A stretch of DNA of 64,000 nt. Source: Spinacia oleracea (Eukaryota > Streptophyta > Magnoliopsida > Caryophyllales > Amaranthaceae). The notes under the pieces were generated by a model. It did not search any database. It saw only the letters and a list, made by a program, of their open reading frames with translations, and had not been told where the DNA came from. The position numbers and the translations under genes were made by a program. The stretch spans positions 106,612,141 through 106,676,140 of the forward strand of contig NC_079487.1 in the NCBI RefSeq assembly GCF_020520425.1, given 5' to 3'. The stretch's first letter is position 1. Every line of letters starts with the position of its first letter. This document shows positions 24,631 through 34,736 of the stretch, piece after piece.

Positions 24631-24965
24631 GGGTTGTACAATAAATATTGTACACCGGAGTAAAAGTTAACTCAAAATACTTAAAAGTTAAGCTTATATA
24701 TGTAAAAGTTGTCTATTTTTAGTGAATTTTTTTTCATTTTAATAAAATTTATTTCTTCAAAATCACTAATAATGTATAAAATTATTTATTTAACCCTTTA
24801 AAATGTTTATCTATCAACTTAAAATGTTTATTTAACCCTTTAAAATGTTTATCTATCAACTTTTTTTACTAATATAAAAGTTAATCAAAACTAAGTTAAA
24901 GTTACAAAAAAAGAGTAAAAGTTATCTTGGTGTAAAATAAATTTATTGTACACCTTGTGCGCGCA
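24631..24965. mobile_element. small TIR element (unclassified MITE)
   Basis: Inverted ends of about 25 bp built around ttgtacaataaatattg (left) and tttattgtacacc (right), with inverted aaaagtta phrases inside. Non-coding and AT-rich, with two repeated ttaaccctttaaaatgttta phrases. The target duplication is unclear. Confidence 0.45.
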
Positions 24966-25447
24966 AGACCTTTTGAACCAAAATAGGGGAAAAACTTGCA
25001 AATTTGTTCTTGTAGTTGAAGAGAGGAGTCATTTGGAGCCTTTCCGAGTTAATCTCATTGATTGGAAAATTTTGAATGGCATTTTCGTAAATAATTGATG
25101 ATTTTATTACGAAAATGCCATTAAATGTGGGTTAAAGTACAGTGACATGTCATCAAAGGTGGACCACATGTACGGTCATTATTGTATTTTCTTAACACAT
25201 CAACAACTATATAATATACAGTCAACAGCTTACAATATACAATAAGCTTCTACTAATAAACAATCTACAACTGTAAATATACAGTCAATCACTTACCAAT
25301 AAACAACATTGTATTTTAGTAATTCATCAGCAATCATAAAATATACAGCCAACGACAAGTGGTATACAATCAACAATGAGTAATATATAGTGAATAACTA
25401 CAAATAGTCAATTTTTTTTTTTTTTTGAAAGGTAAGGAAAAAGAAAC

Positions 25448-28400
25448 TTAGGAACCCCTCCGCACGAGGGTGCAACCTAAGTAGTCACTATTTACAATCT
25501 CCTCTAATTTTGGGCTAGAACTAGTAGTAATATACATAGTGTCAACAGTTAAATGGCCTACATTTGCGATCCAATCTGCAGCTCTATTTGCCTCCCGAAA
25601 GATATGCTGAATATGAACCGAGTTAAACTGTTGAAGAAGAGTTTTGCAGTCCTGAATAATGTTGTGAAGCTTCCAGGGCGTTTTCCAGATTCCTTTTAAA
25701 GAATTTATAACAAGTAGATTATCCCCTTCGATGTAGATCTCCTTAATACCATTGTTGATGGCCTCTTGAATGCCTTTATGGAGAGACATTGCTTCAGCCA
25801 TGAAAACCTGGGTGCTACCAAGGTTGAAAGTTCGGGCTGAAATGGTCTTCCCATTACAATCTCTGATGATGATGCCCGCTGCTGCTGATGAAGACTTGCA
25901 AGAACCGTCGAAGTTAAGTTTGAAGGCGCCCATCGGGGGCGGAAACCACCTAACCAGAATGGGAGTTGAAGTGGTTGGGAGAGTGATTGAATGGCTCTGG
26001 TTGGTGTAGGGGGTACCTCTAAGTTGGTGGGAGTCCGTAAGAAGTCTGAGTTCCCATTCTTTGAAGGCATGAGCAGCCTTAAAATAGCAACGACAGGGTG
26101 AGACTTGGGTGTTAGAAAACACTAGCGCATTTTGTTCTTTCCAGATTGACCAACAAAGGTAAATAAATTTCTGAAGGACTTTCTTGTATCGTCTGATATA
26201 TTCTAAGGTATCGAAGAAGTTAACCATAGGTAAGTTACATCCTAACCAGGTTTTAGTTAGCCTATGCGACCAAACATTTTTGGAGTGTTCACAAGCGAGG
26301 AAGGTATGATCAATCGATTCACTGTCTAAATTGCAACGTGGGCAACAGCTATAGGGGATCACTTTCCTGTGGAAGAGGACTTCTTTTACCGGGATGCTTT
26401 TATGACAGATTTGCCACAAAAAGATTTGTAGCTTGGGAGGGATGTTAATCTTCCATATCCATTTAAAGTCCCATTTTTCACAAGGAGTAGGGAGTTCATG
26501 GGCCAGCCAGGTGGCTGATTTCACAGAGAACTCTCCCGAGTTTGTACATCCCCAGATAGGGCTGTCAGGAAGGTCGCAAATAGGAATGGGAATTCCTTTA
26601 ATTTTGCGGACGAGGTCAGGAGGGAGAATAGACGAAAGTTTTCCCGTATTCCATTTTTTCCTTTCGTCTATGAATTGGGCTACAGTTTCTTCCCTGTCTA
26701 TACTATTTTGGGGAGTGGTAGTGAGATCTTTTAGGGCATACTGTCCAATCCAGTTATCATGCCAGAAGTTGATAGATTTGTCATTACCTAGTTTCCATCT
26801 TATGCCTTTACGTAGGATTTCACGTTGATTGAGGATTTGATTCCATACCAGTGAATCCCGTGATTTCTTTTTACAAGTAAAGAAAGAGTTGTTATTCTGC
26901 AGATACTTTTTCCTCATTATATTAGCCCATAAATTATTATTATCTGTGAGTATTTTCCAGCCTAGCTTTGCAATGAAGGCTCTGTTTAAAGGGTAGGTTC
27001 TTCTTAACCCCAGTCCACCTTGGTCCTTAGGTTGGCAGATCTTTCTCCATGCAATCATTGCGAAAGCTTTGCTTTCCTTAGACTGTTTCCAAAAGAAGTG
27101 ACGATGAATGTTGTCTAGTTGTAGACACGTTTTCCTAGGTAGGAGAAAGGACGAGCAAATATAAGATGGTAAAGCTTCAAGATTGCTCTGAATGAGAGTC
27201 GTTCTTCCCGCTTTAGAGAGCAGATTAGCTTGCCAAGAATTGATTCGGTTTTCGTTTTTTTGCATTATACGGGCGAAGTCTAATCGAGTAGGGGTGAAAC
27301 TTGAAAAGTGTGCGCCCAGATATCTACCAAGGGCCATAGACTTGGTCATGTTAAAGATGCTAGATAAAGCATCTCTTTTTGCGTGAGTGATGTTTTTCGA
27401 GAAGATTATTGCAGACTTGTGGAAGTTGACAAGTTGACCTGACAACTTACAGAAGTCTGAAATGACTTTCAGAAGATTTTGGCACGCAGAGTTAGTAGCT
27501 TTACATAGGAGAAGACTATCATCCGCGAACATAAGGCATGGGATTTTAGTAGTTTGAGGGGCCACTTTAAAGCCCAAGCCCATGCTGGGGTTAGCACTCA
27601 CTTTGCTTAGCATGATGATAAAAACTTCCATGCAGATTATAAACAGGTAAGGGGACAGAGGGTCTCCTTGTCTTAATCCCCTCGAAGGGGTAAAAATGTT
27701 CGTGGTAGCGTTGTTAACTTTAATGGAATAGGAGATCGATGTGACGCATGCCTTAACCCAATTGATCCATTGGGTAGGGAAACCCAATTTGAGAAGGGCT
27801 GCCCAGAGGAAACCCCATTCAATTCTATCGTAGGCCTTTTTCATATCAAGTTTTAAAGCACACCAACCAACTCTAGATTTTGATTTCTTAAATACGTTTA
27901 GTATTTCTTGAACTAGTAAGAGATTATCATGAATGGACCTTCCTGGGGTAAAAGCATTTTGGAAGGGGCTAATATGTTGTTGCAGAATAGGACTTAGTCT
28001 TGAAACTAATAACTTTGAAATGGCCTTGTAGATAGTGTTACACAGGCTAATCGGACGGAAATGATTAGGGTTTTTCGGGTTTTCATTTTTTGGAATGAGA
28101 GCAATAAGAGTGTGATTCAGGAAAGGGGGAAGCCTACCGTGAGAAAAGAAACTCTTGACAGCTGTTGATACTTCAGTCCCAATGAACTTCCAATAGGCTT
28201 GATAAAATTTTGGCCCGAAGCCGTCCGAACCTGGAGCTTTTAGAGGATTCATGTTGAAGAAACTGTCTTTTATTTCTTCATCAGAGAAAGGGGCAATAAG
28301 GCTTTCTACTTGAGCACCAGTAATGAGGCTTGGGAGGAAGTCCAGGTTGATACTACGGCCATGTGTCACTGCCGATTTGAATCTATTTTTAAACGACTCA

Positions 28401-29026
28401 TAAAGAATTTCTTTAATCTTGTCTTGTCCCTCTTCCCATTGGTTTTCCGAGTTCTTAAGCCTGAAAATATGGTTCCTGGCTGCTCTATGCTTCATAATTT
28501 GATGAAAAAATCTAGTATTTCTATCTCCTTGGTTTAACCAAGTTTTCTTGGCCTCGTTTTTCCACCTATGCTGCCTAAACAAAAGAATTCTTTCTCGTTG
28601 CTTAAGCATTCTATGCAGGTGACTTTGCCAGATAGGGTTAAAAGATTGTTTAACTAGTTTATCCTCCAATTCTTGAATTTTATTTTCATTTGCAATTAAT
28701 TGTGTAGTCTTGAAAGTGAACTTTTGTTTAGCCCAACATTTTAATTCAATTTTAATGTCTTTAAGCTTCGAATGAATTCTAAAAAACCTGGAACCTTGAG
28801 TATTAACATTCCATTTGGCCTTAATAATTTTAATTGGTTCCTCTTCTAAGGTCCAAGAGTTTTGAAATTTAAACATTCGGTTGGTCGGTAATGTCTCGCT
28901 ATTGGAGTCAAAGAACATTGGAGCATGGTCTGAACTTGTGAACGTTCCATACTTTACTGTTGCATTTGAGAACTTATCAAAAAAACTATTGCTAGCAATA
29001 GCTCTATCTAGCCGTTGGTAGAGGCC
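25448..29026 (-). CDS. LINE ORF2, 3' part: end of endonuclease, reverse transcriptase, zinc-binding and RNase H domains
   Basis: The open frame continues beyond the nested insertion, starting with LYQRLDRA. It opens with the terminal endonuclease motif SSDHAPM. It continues with non-LTR reverse transcriptase: KAPGSDG, LIPKNENPKNPNHFRPISL, LKLDMKKAYDRIEW and RGLRQGDPLSPYLF, with the catalytic FADDSLLL. A zf-RVT Cys/His segment follows (SCCPRCNLDSESIDHTFLAC). The last ~130 residues are a plant-type RNase H (RVT_3) with FDGS, AEAMSL, EGDN and AADWIA carrying the four acidic residues. Archaea-like RNase H domains at this position are known from a subset of plant L1 elements. About 1190 codons. 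Confidence 0.92.
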   Translation of the reverse strand, partial: GLYQRLDRAIASNSFFDKFSNATVKYGTFTSSDHAPMFFDSNSETLPTNRMFKFQNSWTLEEEPIKIIKAKWNVNTQGSRFFRIHSKLKDIKIELKCWAKQKFTFKTTQLIANENKIQELEDKLVKQSFNPIWQSHLHRMLKQRERILLFRQHRWKNEAKKTWLNQGDRNTRFFHQIMKHRAARNHIFRLKNSENQWEEGQDKIKEILYESFKNRFKSAVTHGRSINLDFLPSLITGAQVESLIAPFSDEEIKDSFFNMNPLKAPGSDGFGPKFYQAYWKFIGTEVSTAVKSFFSHGRLPPFLNHTLIALIPKNENPKNPNHFRPISLCNTIYKAISKLLVSRLSPILQQHISPFQNAFTPGRSIHDNLLLVQEILNVFKKSKSRVGWCALKLDMKKAYDRIEWGFLWAALLKLGFPTQWINWVKACVTSISYSIKVNNATTNIFTPSRGLRQGDPLSPYLFIICMEVFIIMLSKVSANPSMGLGFKVAPQTTKIPCLMFADDSLLLCKATNSACQNLLKVISDFCKLSGQLVNFHKSAIIFSKNITHAKRDALSSIFNMTKSMALGRYLGAHFSSFTPTRLDFARIMQKNENRINSWQANLLSKAGRTTLIQSNLEALPSYICSSFLLPRKTCLQLDNIHRHFFWKQSKESKAFAMIAWRKICQPKDQGGLGLRRTYPLNRAFIAKLGWKILTDNNNLWANIMRKKYLQNNNSFFTCKKKSRDSLVWNQILNQREILRKGIRWKLGNDKSINFWHDNWIGQYALKDLTTTPQNSIDREETVAQFIDERKKWNTGKLSSILPPDLVRKIKGIPIPICDLPDSPIWGCTNSGEFSVKSATWLAHELPTPCEKWDFKWIWKINIPPKLQIFLWQICHKSIPVKEVLFHRKVIPYSCCPRCNLDSESIDHTFLACEHSKNVWSHRLTKTWLGCNLPMVNFFDTLEYIRRYKKVLQKFIYLCWSIWKEQNALVFSNTQVSPCRCYFKAAHAFKEWELRLLTDSHQLRGTPYTNQSHSITLPTTSTPILVRWFPPPMGAFKLNFDGSCKSSSAAAGIIIRDCNGKTISARTFNLGSTQVFMAEAMSLHKGIQEAINNGIKEIYIEGDNLLVINSLKGIWKTPWKLHNIIQDCKTLLQQFNSVHIQHIFREANRAADWIANVGHLTVDTMYITTSSSPKLEEIVNSDYLGCTLVRRGS

Positions 29027-30508
29027 TGACAGGCTAAATCGCACTCCTATCAAAGATAAACCTAACGTTCACCAACTAAAAATATAGCAAGGGAAGCAGG
29101 GATCGTATCCACAGGGAAACAATGTTCTTTCTACTATTAATTAACTAATCTAGACTACTGGTAATAAAGAATTGGATTGGTTTGTATATTAAGCTAAGGC
29201 AAATAATCAAACTGGAATATAACAATATTAAGGGAATTTAGGGCAGCGGTTCACCACAAATGCAGAGCAGGATTGGACAACGGACAATAACAATCAATGA
29301 ACAATCATAATTAGGAAAACATGCATCTCTCGAATCTTATGAATTCCTTAGGATACAACAACTAGCGGGCTCTCGCTACGTACTAGAAATAATTCCTATC
29401 TAATAGCCACAGACCAAAAAACATCATATTTATACCTCTCGGCGCATAATCTAAGGTTAATCAAACTCAAATCAAAATAGTCCGGCCGAACAGAACTGAC
29501 GAGCAATAATAATAAGCTATAGAAATTATAATCAATCAATCAATTAATCAAGTCCATATATAATCCCAATCATGCATTCATGGATCCCCTAAACCCTAGA
29601 AATTAAACTACTCACTCATGATAATAAATAACAAAGCAATTAACATAATAGAAAACATGATCAAGCAATAAGATAAATTAAAGCAAGAAACAATACCGAC
29701 TTGAAGAACAATGGAATAATAAAGCTTGAATCTTTGATAAAAATTAAAACTAAGTGTTTGGAGAAAATAGAGAGAACTAAAATAGACTAAGTAATTAGAA
29801 AACTAGAATAAAAGATGTCACTAAAAATATAAGGGGCTAGTATTTATAGTTTGCCCAAAATAGAGCCCAAAATCGGAAATAAAATCTCGCGAAATACGAT
29901 GGAGGTTGGCGTGGCCCGATCGGGCGACGCTTGGCCCGATTGGGCGATGTGCTCGATACTCGGCCCGATCGGGCGAAATTCCGCCCGATCGGGCGGTTGC
30001 AAAATGCCCAGAACAGCGCCCAGAATGACCGCCCGATCCGGATCGGGCGAAGCCCGCCCGATCGGGCGCGTGTTGAAACTGCACGATCCTCTATCTTAAA
30101 AACACCATATCTCCTTCGCTATAAGTCGGAATTAGGCGAATGACCACTCGTTGGAAAGCTCTTGAAGTCTAGAATCCAACCCAATTTGAATCGCTTCATT
30201 TGGAGTTGTATAACTCGAGTTATGATCAAAAGAGTGGACGATATTCAGTTTTCTACTTCTTTCACTATTCGCTTTGCATGAAAATTCTTCCAACTCAATG
30301 TTTGCGCTCTCGAAAGTATATAATCTCTTGTATTGATTCAAATGAGTAGGAAATGCACAAAAATATGCTAATTCCTACAATGATGAACCTGAAACTACAA
30401 ACACACTACAAGGAGCACATTAGTACTAAAATCGCTCCGAAGAGCTTATTTGAGATCAAAAAGTACTAAGGGACGGGGGTAAAAACTCTATATAAAACGC
30501 ATATATCA
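29027..30508 (-). mobile_element. LTR-like insertion (probable solo LTR), 1482 bp
   Basis: TG...CA termini (TGACAGGC on the + strand, ATATATCA at the other end) are flanked by the 5-bp duplication AGGCC (29022-29026 and 30509-30513). It interrupts LINE ORF2 between two codons that become adjacent again if the insertion and one AGGCC copy are removed. It has no coding region, primer-binding site or internal LTR pair, so a solo LTR is the simplest reading. The minus strand carries TATAAATA (29841-29848), which suggests its transcriptional orientation. Phrases such as ccctgtggatacgatccctg near the minus-strand 3' end resemble Ty3/gypsy (Tat-like) LTRs; that lineage call is tentative. Confidence 0.82.
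29913..30068. repeat. cluster of GCCCGATCGGGC palindromes
   Basis: Six copies or near copies of a 10-12 bp GC palindrome lie within ~155 bp of the LTR-like insertion: ggcccgatcgggcg, ggcccgattgggcg, ggcccgatcgggcg, cgcccgatcgggcg, cgcccgatccggatcgggcg and cgcccgatcgggcg. The block is a GC island in AT-rich surroundings, just upstream of the minus-strand TATA box. Confidence 0.85.
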
Positions 30509-31083
30509 AGGCCCGGGTGAGATTGTGACTTCCAGGAGAAGGTTTGTTGAAGACAAGCAATGTCCGTAGCTCCTGTCCGAGCGAGAAAACGAGGGAGTCT
30601 TTGACACTGATTCATAGTGATTGGATTGCCCCCGATTTTGTCCGTCGGATTTAATAGCTCGTTGAAATCCCCGACTAGAACCCAAGGGAGGTGAATGTTT
30701 TCATAGAAGATGGACATTGATTCCCAGAAGGGATCTTTATCAATATTTTGTGCTGGGAAATAAGCTCCTGATACTAGGAATTGTTCATTCGTGGGTTTAA
30801 ATAAAACGTTTAAGTGCGCACATCTATCAGCTAAGGTGAAGTTCTGTACTAGAATAGAATCGTTATTCCAGCATACCCAAATACCACCACTATGATTAAT
30901 AGGATCAATGATTAGGGTTTTTTGAAATCGAAAACCCCTAGTTACGGTCTTACTCGTGGAATTTGAAGTCATTGTTTCTAACACAATTAGTATGTCAGGT
31001 TTAAAAGTAGTAACATGCTGTTTAATGTCTCCGATTGCTTGGAGTTTCTTACCTCCTTGAATATTCCAAGTGAGTATTTTCAT
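30509..31083 (-). CDS. LINE ORF2, 5' part: AP-type endonuclease
   Basis: It starts at the ATG at 31083 (MKILTWNIQGG), whose A-T-G overlaps the TGA of the preceding ORF. It contains L1-endonuclease motifs: TWNIQG, LVGDFNELL and the LETMTS catalytic Glu region. It is interrupted after FSWKSQSHPG by the LTR-like insertion. The remaining SDH motif lies in the 3' part at about 28930. Confidence 0.88.
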
Positions 31084-32060
31084 ATACAAGATTTAGAAAA
31101 AATAAGGGCCTTATACCCGAAAAGTTCCAAGCGGCTCAAAGGCCGGTTCCAATATTTACAAAGAGAATACAGGACTACACAAATAAGCAAGGAAAACATT
31201 AATTTCCAACTAGGGCCATGCTGGTAGCAACCCAGTAAAACAAGTAAAATGACAAAAAAGTATGTAGCCATGTTAGAACACTTCGAGCAGCAGAAGAAGT
31301 CCCAACATTGAAATGATCCACTCCCACCAGTACACCAAGAGCTGACACTGAGAGGGAAAGAGAGCATTATTTCGATTAGGCCACAAGGCCAAAGCAAGTA
31401 GGGAAAAAGAGAGGCTACAGCAATAAAAAAGTTCCTTTGAATATGATTAAACTTCGTCCTAAAACTGAAAGTCACAAGGATAGAACCAAGAATAAAAAAG
31501 GAGATAGACACAAAGTCCTCAGGTAAGACACTTAGGAGGTATCTTACATCATCATTGGAGTTGGACCAAAGGTCCCCTTTGGCTCGAGTTGCAGAGCCCC
31601 TCACAGAGAGCTTCCTTGTCAAAAGGTACCTCCATCTGGTTGGGGTCTTACAAGCAGGCCAAAGTAATACCATAACTCGAACCAAGGCAAGTAAACTGAT
31701 CTTAAAACAGTAATAAAAGATATCATGAACCATATGGACACCATAGCCACTTGAAACTAAGATAGAGTCAAAATAAGAAGGAACAACATAATTATCATTG
31801 CAATAAGAGTAAAGAGTTACACTTGAAAACTGCATCAGCAGAGTAACTATTACAGTAGTGCTATACCAACCTACACAAATAACAACAGGCATACAAAAGC
31901 TGGAAGATAACAGCCTGTGAACATACATGAAGGAGAAAGTATAGTGAAGAATAGCACTACTAAACCCTAAAGGCATAAGCAACCAAAAAAGTCTGGTTAG
32001 AAAGGACCCAAAAACCAACCACCAACCCAAAAACAAGTGTAACTGGAAGCACCTAATCAT
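31080..32060 (-). CDS. 326-codon middle ORF of the LINE, hydrophobic, unknown
   Basis: It runs exactly between ORF1 and ORF2. Its ATG overlaps the ORF1 stop (ATGA at 32060-32057) and its TGA overlaps the ORF2 start (ATGA at 31083-31080). Several hydrophobic segments look membrane-spanning (LGWWLVFGSFLTRLFWLLM, YFFVILLVLLGCY, LMFSLLICVVLYSLC). A polar central segment (about 130-170) contains TPTRWRYLLTRKLSVRGSATR. I recognise no family. The sense strand is T-rich and A-poor, which lowers stop frequency, so a chance open spacer is a real alternative; the two exact junctions argue against it. Confidence 0.45.
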   Translation of the reverse strand: MIRCFQLHLFLGWWLVFGSFLTRLFWLLMPLGFSSAILHYTFSFMYVHRLLSSSFCMPVVICVGWYSTTVIVTLLMQFSSVTLYSYCNDNYVVPSYFDSILVSSGYGVHMVHDIFYYCFKISLLALVRVMVLLWPACKTPTRWRYLLTRKLSVRGSATRAKGDLWSNSNDDVRYLLSVLPEDFVSISFFILGSILVTFSFRTKFNHIQRNFFIAVASLFPYLLWPCGLIEIMLSFPLSVSSWCTGGSGSFQCWDFFCCSKCSNMATYFFVILLVLLGCYQHGPSWKLMFSLLICVVLYSLCKYWNRPLSRLELFGYKALIFSKSCI

Positions 32061-33478
32061 CCTGCTGAAGGTGAGGGAGAGATATCACCATCATCTCTCT
32101 TTCTCCTTTTTGTGTTCTCTGCATCACTTGGAGGAATACATTCTGAGAAGATAGGGTCATTTTCATCAAACCCATCTCCATCATAGATTTCCAAGTCCAT
32201 GTCCAAGTCCTGATCACCCTGGGCATCCTCCACAACTTGAGTGGTTAGATCAATGGGGTCAAAATCAGGCAGCACATCCTCAAAAGGCTGCACCATTGGA
32301 GGGTTTAAAGTAATGGTATCACCAGTAGAAACTTGGAACTCTTGTAGACTCTGAAAACTGTTGGCAAGAGGAATGACAGGCAGACCAGCTTCAGAACCAT
32401 GACTAGGGGAAGGCTCAGGTCTAGCATGGCCAACACTGGGGTGGGTTTTGAAAGGTTTAGATTGATTTTTTCTCACATTTGCTCTAGGTTTAGCCCTCCT
32501 TCTAGGAACCACAGCTAACCAATCAGTAGGAGCAGCTTGGCCTTCATTCCTCCCAGCCATATTGACAGACAAATTAGCCTCATCAAATTGAGCCACTACC
32601 AATTCCATACAAGGTGGGGGTCTTTTGGGGCAAGCATTGAGGAAATGGTTAGGGTCACCACACAAAGGGCAGACTTCCCACACTCCTTCATAAGACAAGA
32701 AAAACTCTTGGATATCATAACCAAAATTAAGGGTGATAGACCTAGGCACATGCTTAGTTATGTCTAGGTTGAGGCAAACTCTAGCAAATTGACCCTTATC
32801 AGCATTTTCAGAGGTGAACTTGTCAAGCTTAATAGGTTTCCCTACACAGCTAGCAATTTGGTTCAGATAGTGCCAAGTCCAATATTCTGTGGGGAGGAAG
32901 GGGATCTTAACCCATTGGTCAACATGAGTTATGGAGTTAAACTGAGCTTTGAAAGATGGTTTCCAAGGCACTAACACAAAGTTCAGCCCCTGGACAAACC
33001 AAGGTCTATTCTCCCAAACTTCATCCTTATCAAGAGGGTTGGCAAACTTAATAAGAAACCAACCATTACCAATGAATCTAAAAGACACTTCACCCCTTAG
33101 AAAAACCCAATCCTTTTTCATCCTAGAAGTGACAGCAGCTTGAGGTACAAACTCCCCCCAGACTTTCCCAAAAAAACAAGTAGCAGACATGAGTTGGATT
33201 TGGTCATGATCAAGCTTAGGGGCATCTAGGGTGATGGTGGCGTTATTCGAACTAGGAACCTGTGGTGTAGAATGGTATGGATTGTCCTTAGATGGGGAAT
33301 TGGTATCATTATTAACACTGCAACCTCCCAGGAGAACGGAGCTATGGGGGGGGTGGCTGAAGAAGCTGGGAGAACTTGAATTACCAGGTAGGCTGGCAGG
33401 TCTAAGTTCATTGGAAAGTGGAGCTGGGTTCTTCTTAAGAAGTGAGGCATAGCTAGGATTATTAGAGTTGTTTGACAT
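32057..33478 (-). CDS. LINE ORF1: DUF4283/zinc-knuckle RNA-binding protein
   Basis: 473 aa from the ATG at 33478 (MSNNSNNPSYASLLKK). A plant LINE/gag-type DUF4283 domain lies at about residues 80-220 (FFGKVWGEFV, RFIGNGWFLIKF, VWENRPWFVQGLNFVL). It is followed by a CCHC knuckle CPLCGDPNHFLNACP, then a basic and then acidic C-terminal tail. It coats LINE RNA. The frame stays open another 303 codons upstream through the whole 5' leader, but the start at 33478 fits family members, which begin just before the ASLL motif. Confidence 0.85.
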   Translation of the reverse strand: MSNNSNNPSYASLLKKNPAPLSNELRPASLPGNSSSPSFFSHPPHSSVLLGGCSVNNDTNSPSKDNPYHSTPQVPSSNNATITLDAPKLDHDQIQLMSATCFFGKVWGEFVPQAAVTSRMKKDWVFLRGEVSFRFIGNGWFLIKFANPLDKDEVWENRPWFVQGLNFVLVPWKPSFKAQFNSITHVDQWVKIPFLPTEYWTWHYLNQIASCVGKPIKLDKFTSENADKGQFARVCLNLDITKHVPRSITLNFGYDIQEFFLSYEGVWEVCPLCGDPNHFLNACPKRPPPCMELVVAQFDEANLSVNMAGRNEGQAAPTDWLAVVPRRRAKPRANVRKNQSKPFKTHPSVGHARPEPSPSHGSEAGLPVIPLANSFQSLQEFQVSTGDTITLNPPMVQPFEDVLPDFDPIDLTTQVVEDAQGDQDLDMDLEIYDGDGFDENDPIFSECIPPSDAENTKRRKRDDGDISPSPSAG

Positions 33479-34736
33479 TAAAGACAGACCACCAAGGCAC
33501 ACCAGATCAGAAGAGCTAACTATAGAGAAATAAGGAAAATGTGAACTAGAGCTGAACAAGGCTGAGAGATTTGGACTAGGAATGGAATTGGAAGTGCAAG
33601 AAGTGGAGCTTCTAAGTCCGTATTTATAGTAGCAAAGTAGAAGGCAGGGGAGATCAAAGAGCAAAGAGCAAGTAAACATAACACCAAGTCTAAGATAGGA
33701 AGGATCTAGAAAAACACAAAGCAAATGAAAAAAACCAGAAGTAATCATCACCCAGAAACAAACTAAACGCAAAAAAACAACATGCATGCATTGAAACACA
33801 GCAAAAACAAGCAATAAATGACAGAACTTAAATGAAAAAGTAAAACAAAGCTTGGAGAGAGACTTCCCTGGGGAAAATCTTGGGAAAACAGGAGATCTTA
33901 CAACTTCCATCTTGGATAAGCAAACCTCATTGGCCCAATTAAGACGGTGGATAAGGGTTAGTGGAGTAAACCCTTTACTTAACTCACTAAAGTCATCATT
34001 ACAGCTGCAAACCCCAAAATTAGGTGACTCAGCATCAATCACAACCCTTGGATCAGCGATGACTTGCTGATTAAGCCAAGATGTTAATCGGAAAAGAAGA
34101 ACTTCGCCTCGATACAAACAAAGCACCAACCCATTTCTTGAGAAGCTATAATTACCCCTATTAAAGCTTGGTCTAGAGATTAAATGGGGAATCTCATTCA
34201 GATCTAAGGACAAGAAGGAAGACGAAGCGTTTTGCAGAGCAAAACTAGCAAGGGAAGGCAAGAACGGCTTGGGAAAGGGGCTGGGAAACCCTAGGTTTTT
34301 CTTTCTCTCTCTAGAAAACTTGGGCCTCTCATGTTTCTCTCTCATGTTTTTAACATGTCGGATTAATTTACTTGTACAAATAGTCAATACCTACAAATGT
34401 ACAGTCAACACTTAACATTATACCATATACAGTTTTCGAGCATAATATTTACGAAAATGCCATTTTAGTGGAAATTTTTTCCAATCACGACATTAACTCG
34501 GAATTTCTCAGTCATTTGAGCGTTTTAGAGTTTTAGGTAGAGAGGAATTAACTGTACTATTGTAATCAATCAACAAGGCAACTCAGAGTAAAAAAGAAGC
34601 ATCTTTAATCTTCAACACTTGTTCAGCTATTCCTGCTCACTCTCTAAATCAAACCACCAAATTTTGATTCTGATTCTCTTTAGGGTTCTTTTTCATCCCT
34701 AAATTTCTATCTCTCTTTCTCCTCGTGAATTCGGCA

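Larger units (their letters stand above)
25412..34374 (-). mobile_element. full-length L1-type LINE, split by an LTR-like insertion
   Basis: On the minus strand: a 5' leader, ORF1 (gag-like), a middle ORF, ORF2 (endonuclease, reverse transcriptase, RNase H) and a poly(A) tail (15 T on the + strand, 25412-25426). It is flanked by a 13-14 bp target duplication, tacaaatagtcaa(t), at 25399-25411 and 34375-34387. The net length without the nested 1.48-kb insertion is about 7.5 kb. Apart from that insertion ORF2 has no stop or frameshift that I can see, so the element was probably competent when interrupted. Confidence 0.92.
25022..34522. mobile_element. outer TIR element interrupted by the LINE
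   Basis: The left arm 25022-25093 (ttccgagttaatctcattga, ttggaaaa, atggcattttcgtaaata) reappears inverted at 34446-34522 (tatttacgaaaatgccat, ttccaatca, attaactcgg). Between the arms and the LINE on both sides are dispersed atatacagtcaac phrases. Without the LINE this would be an element of about 0.5-0.6 kb. The superfamily is not clear and target duplications were not resolved. Confidence 0.5.

Noticed and set aside
29821-30143. Overlapping frames with repeated PDRA/ARSG peptides
   Set aside because: They are translations of the GCCCGATCGGGC palindromes within a non-coding LTR-like sequence.
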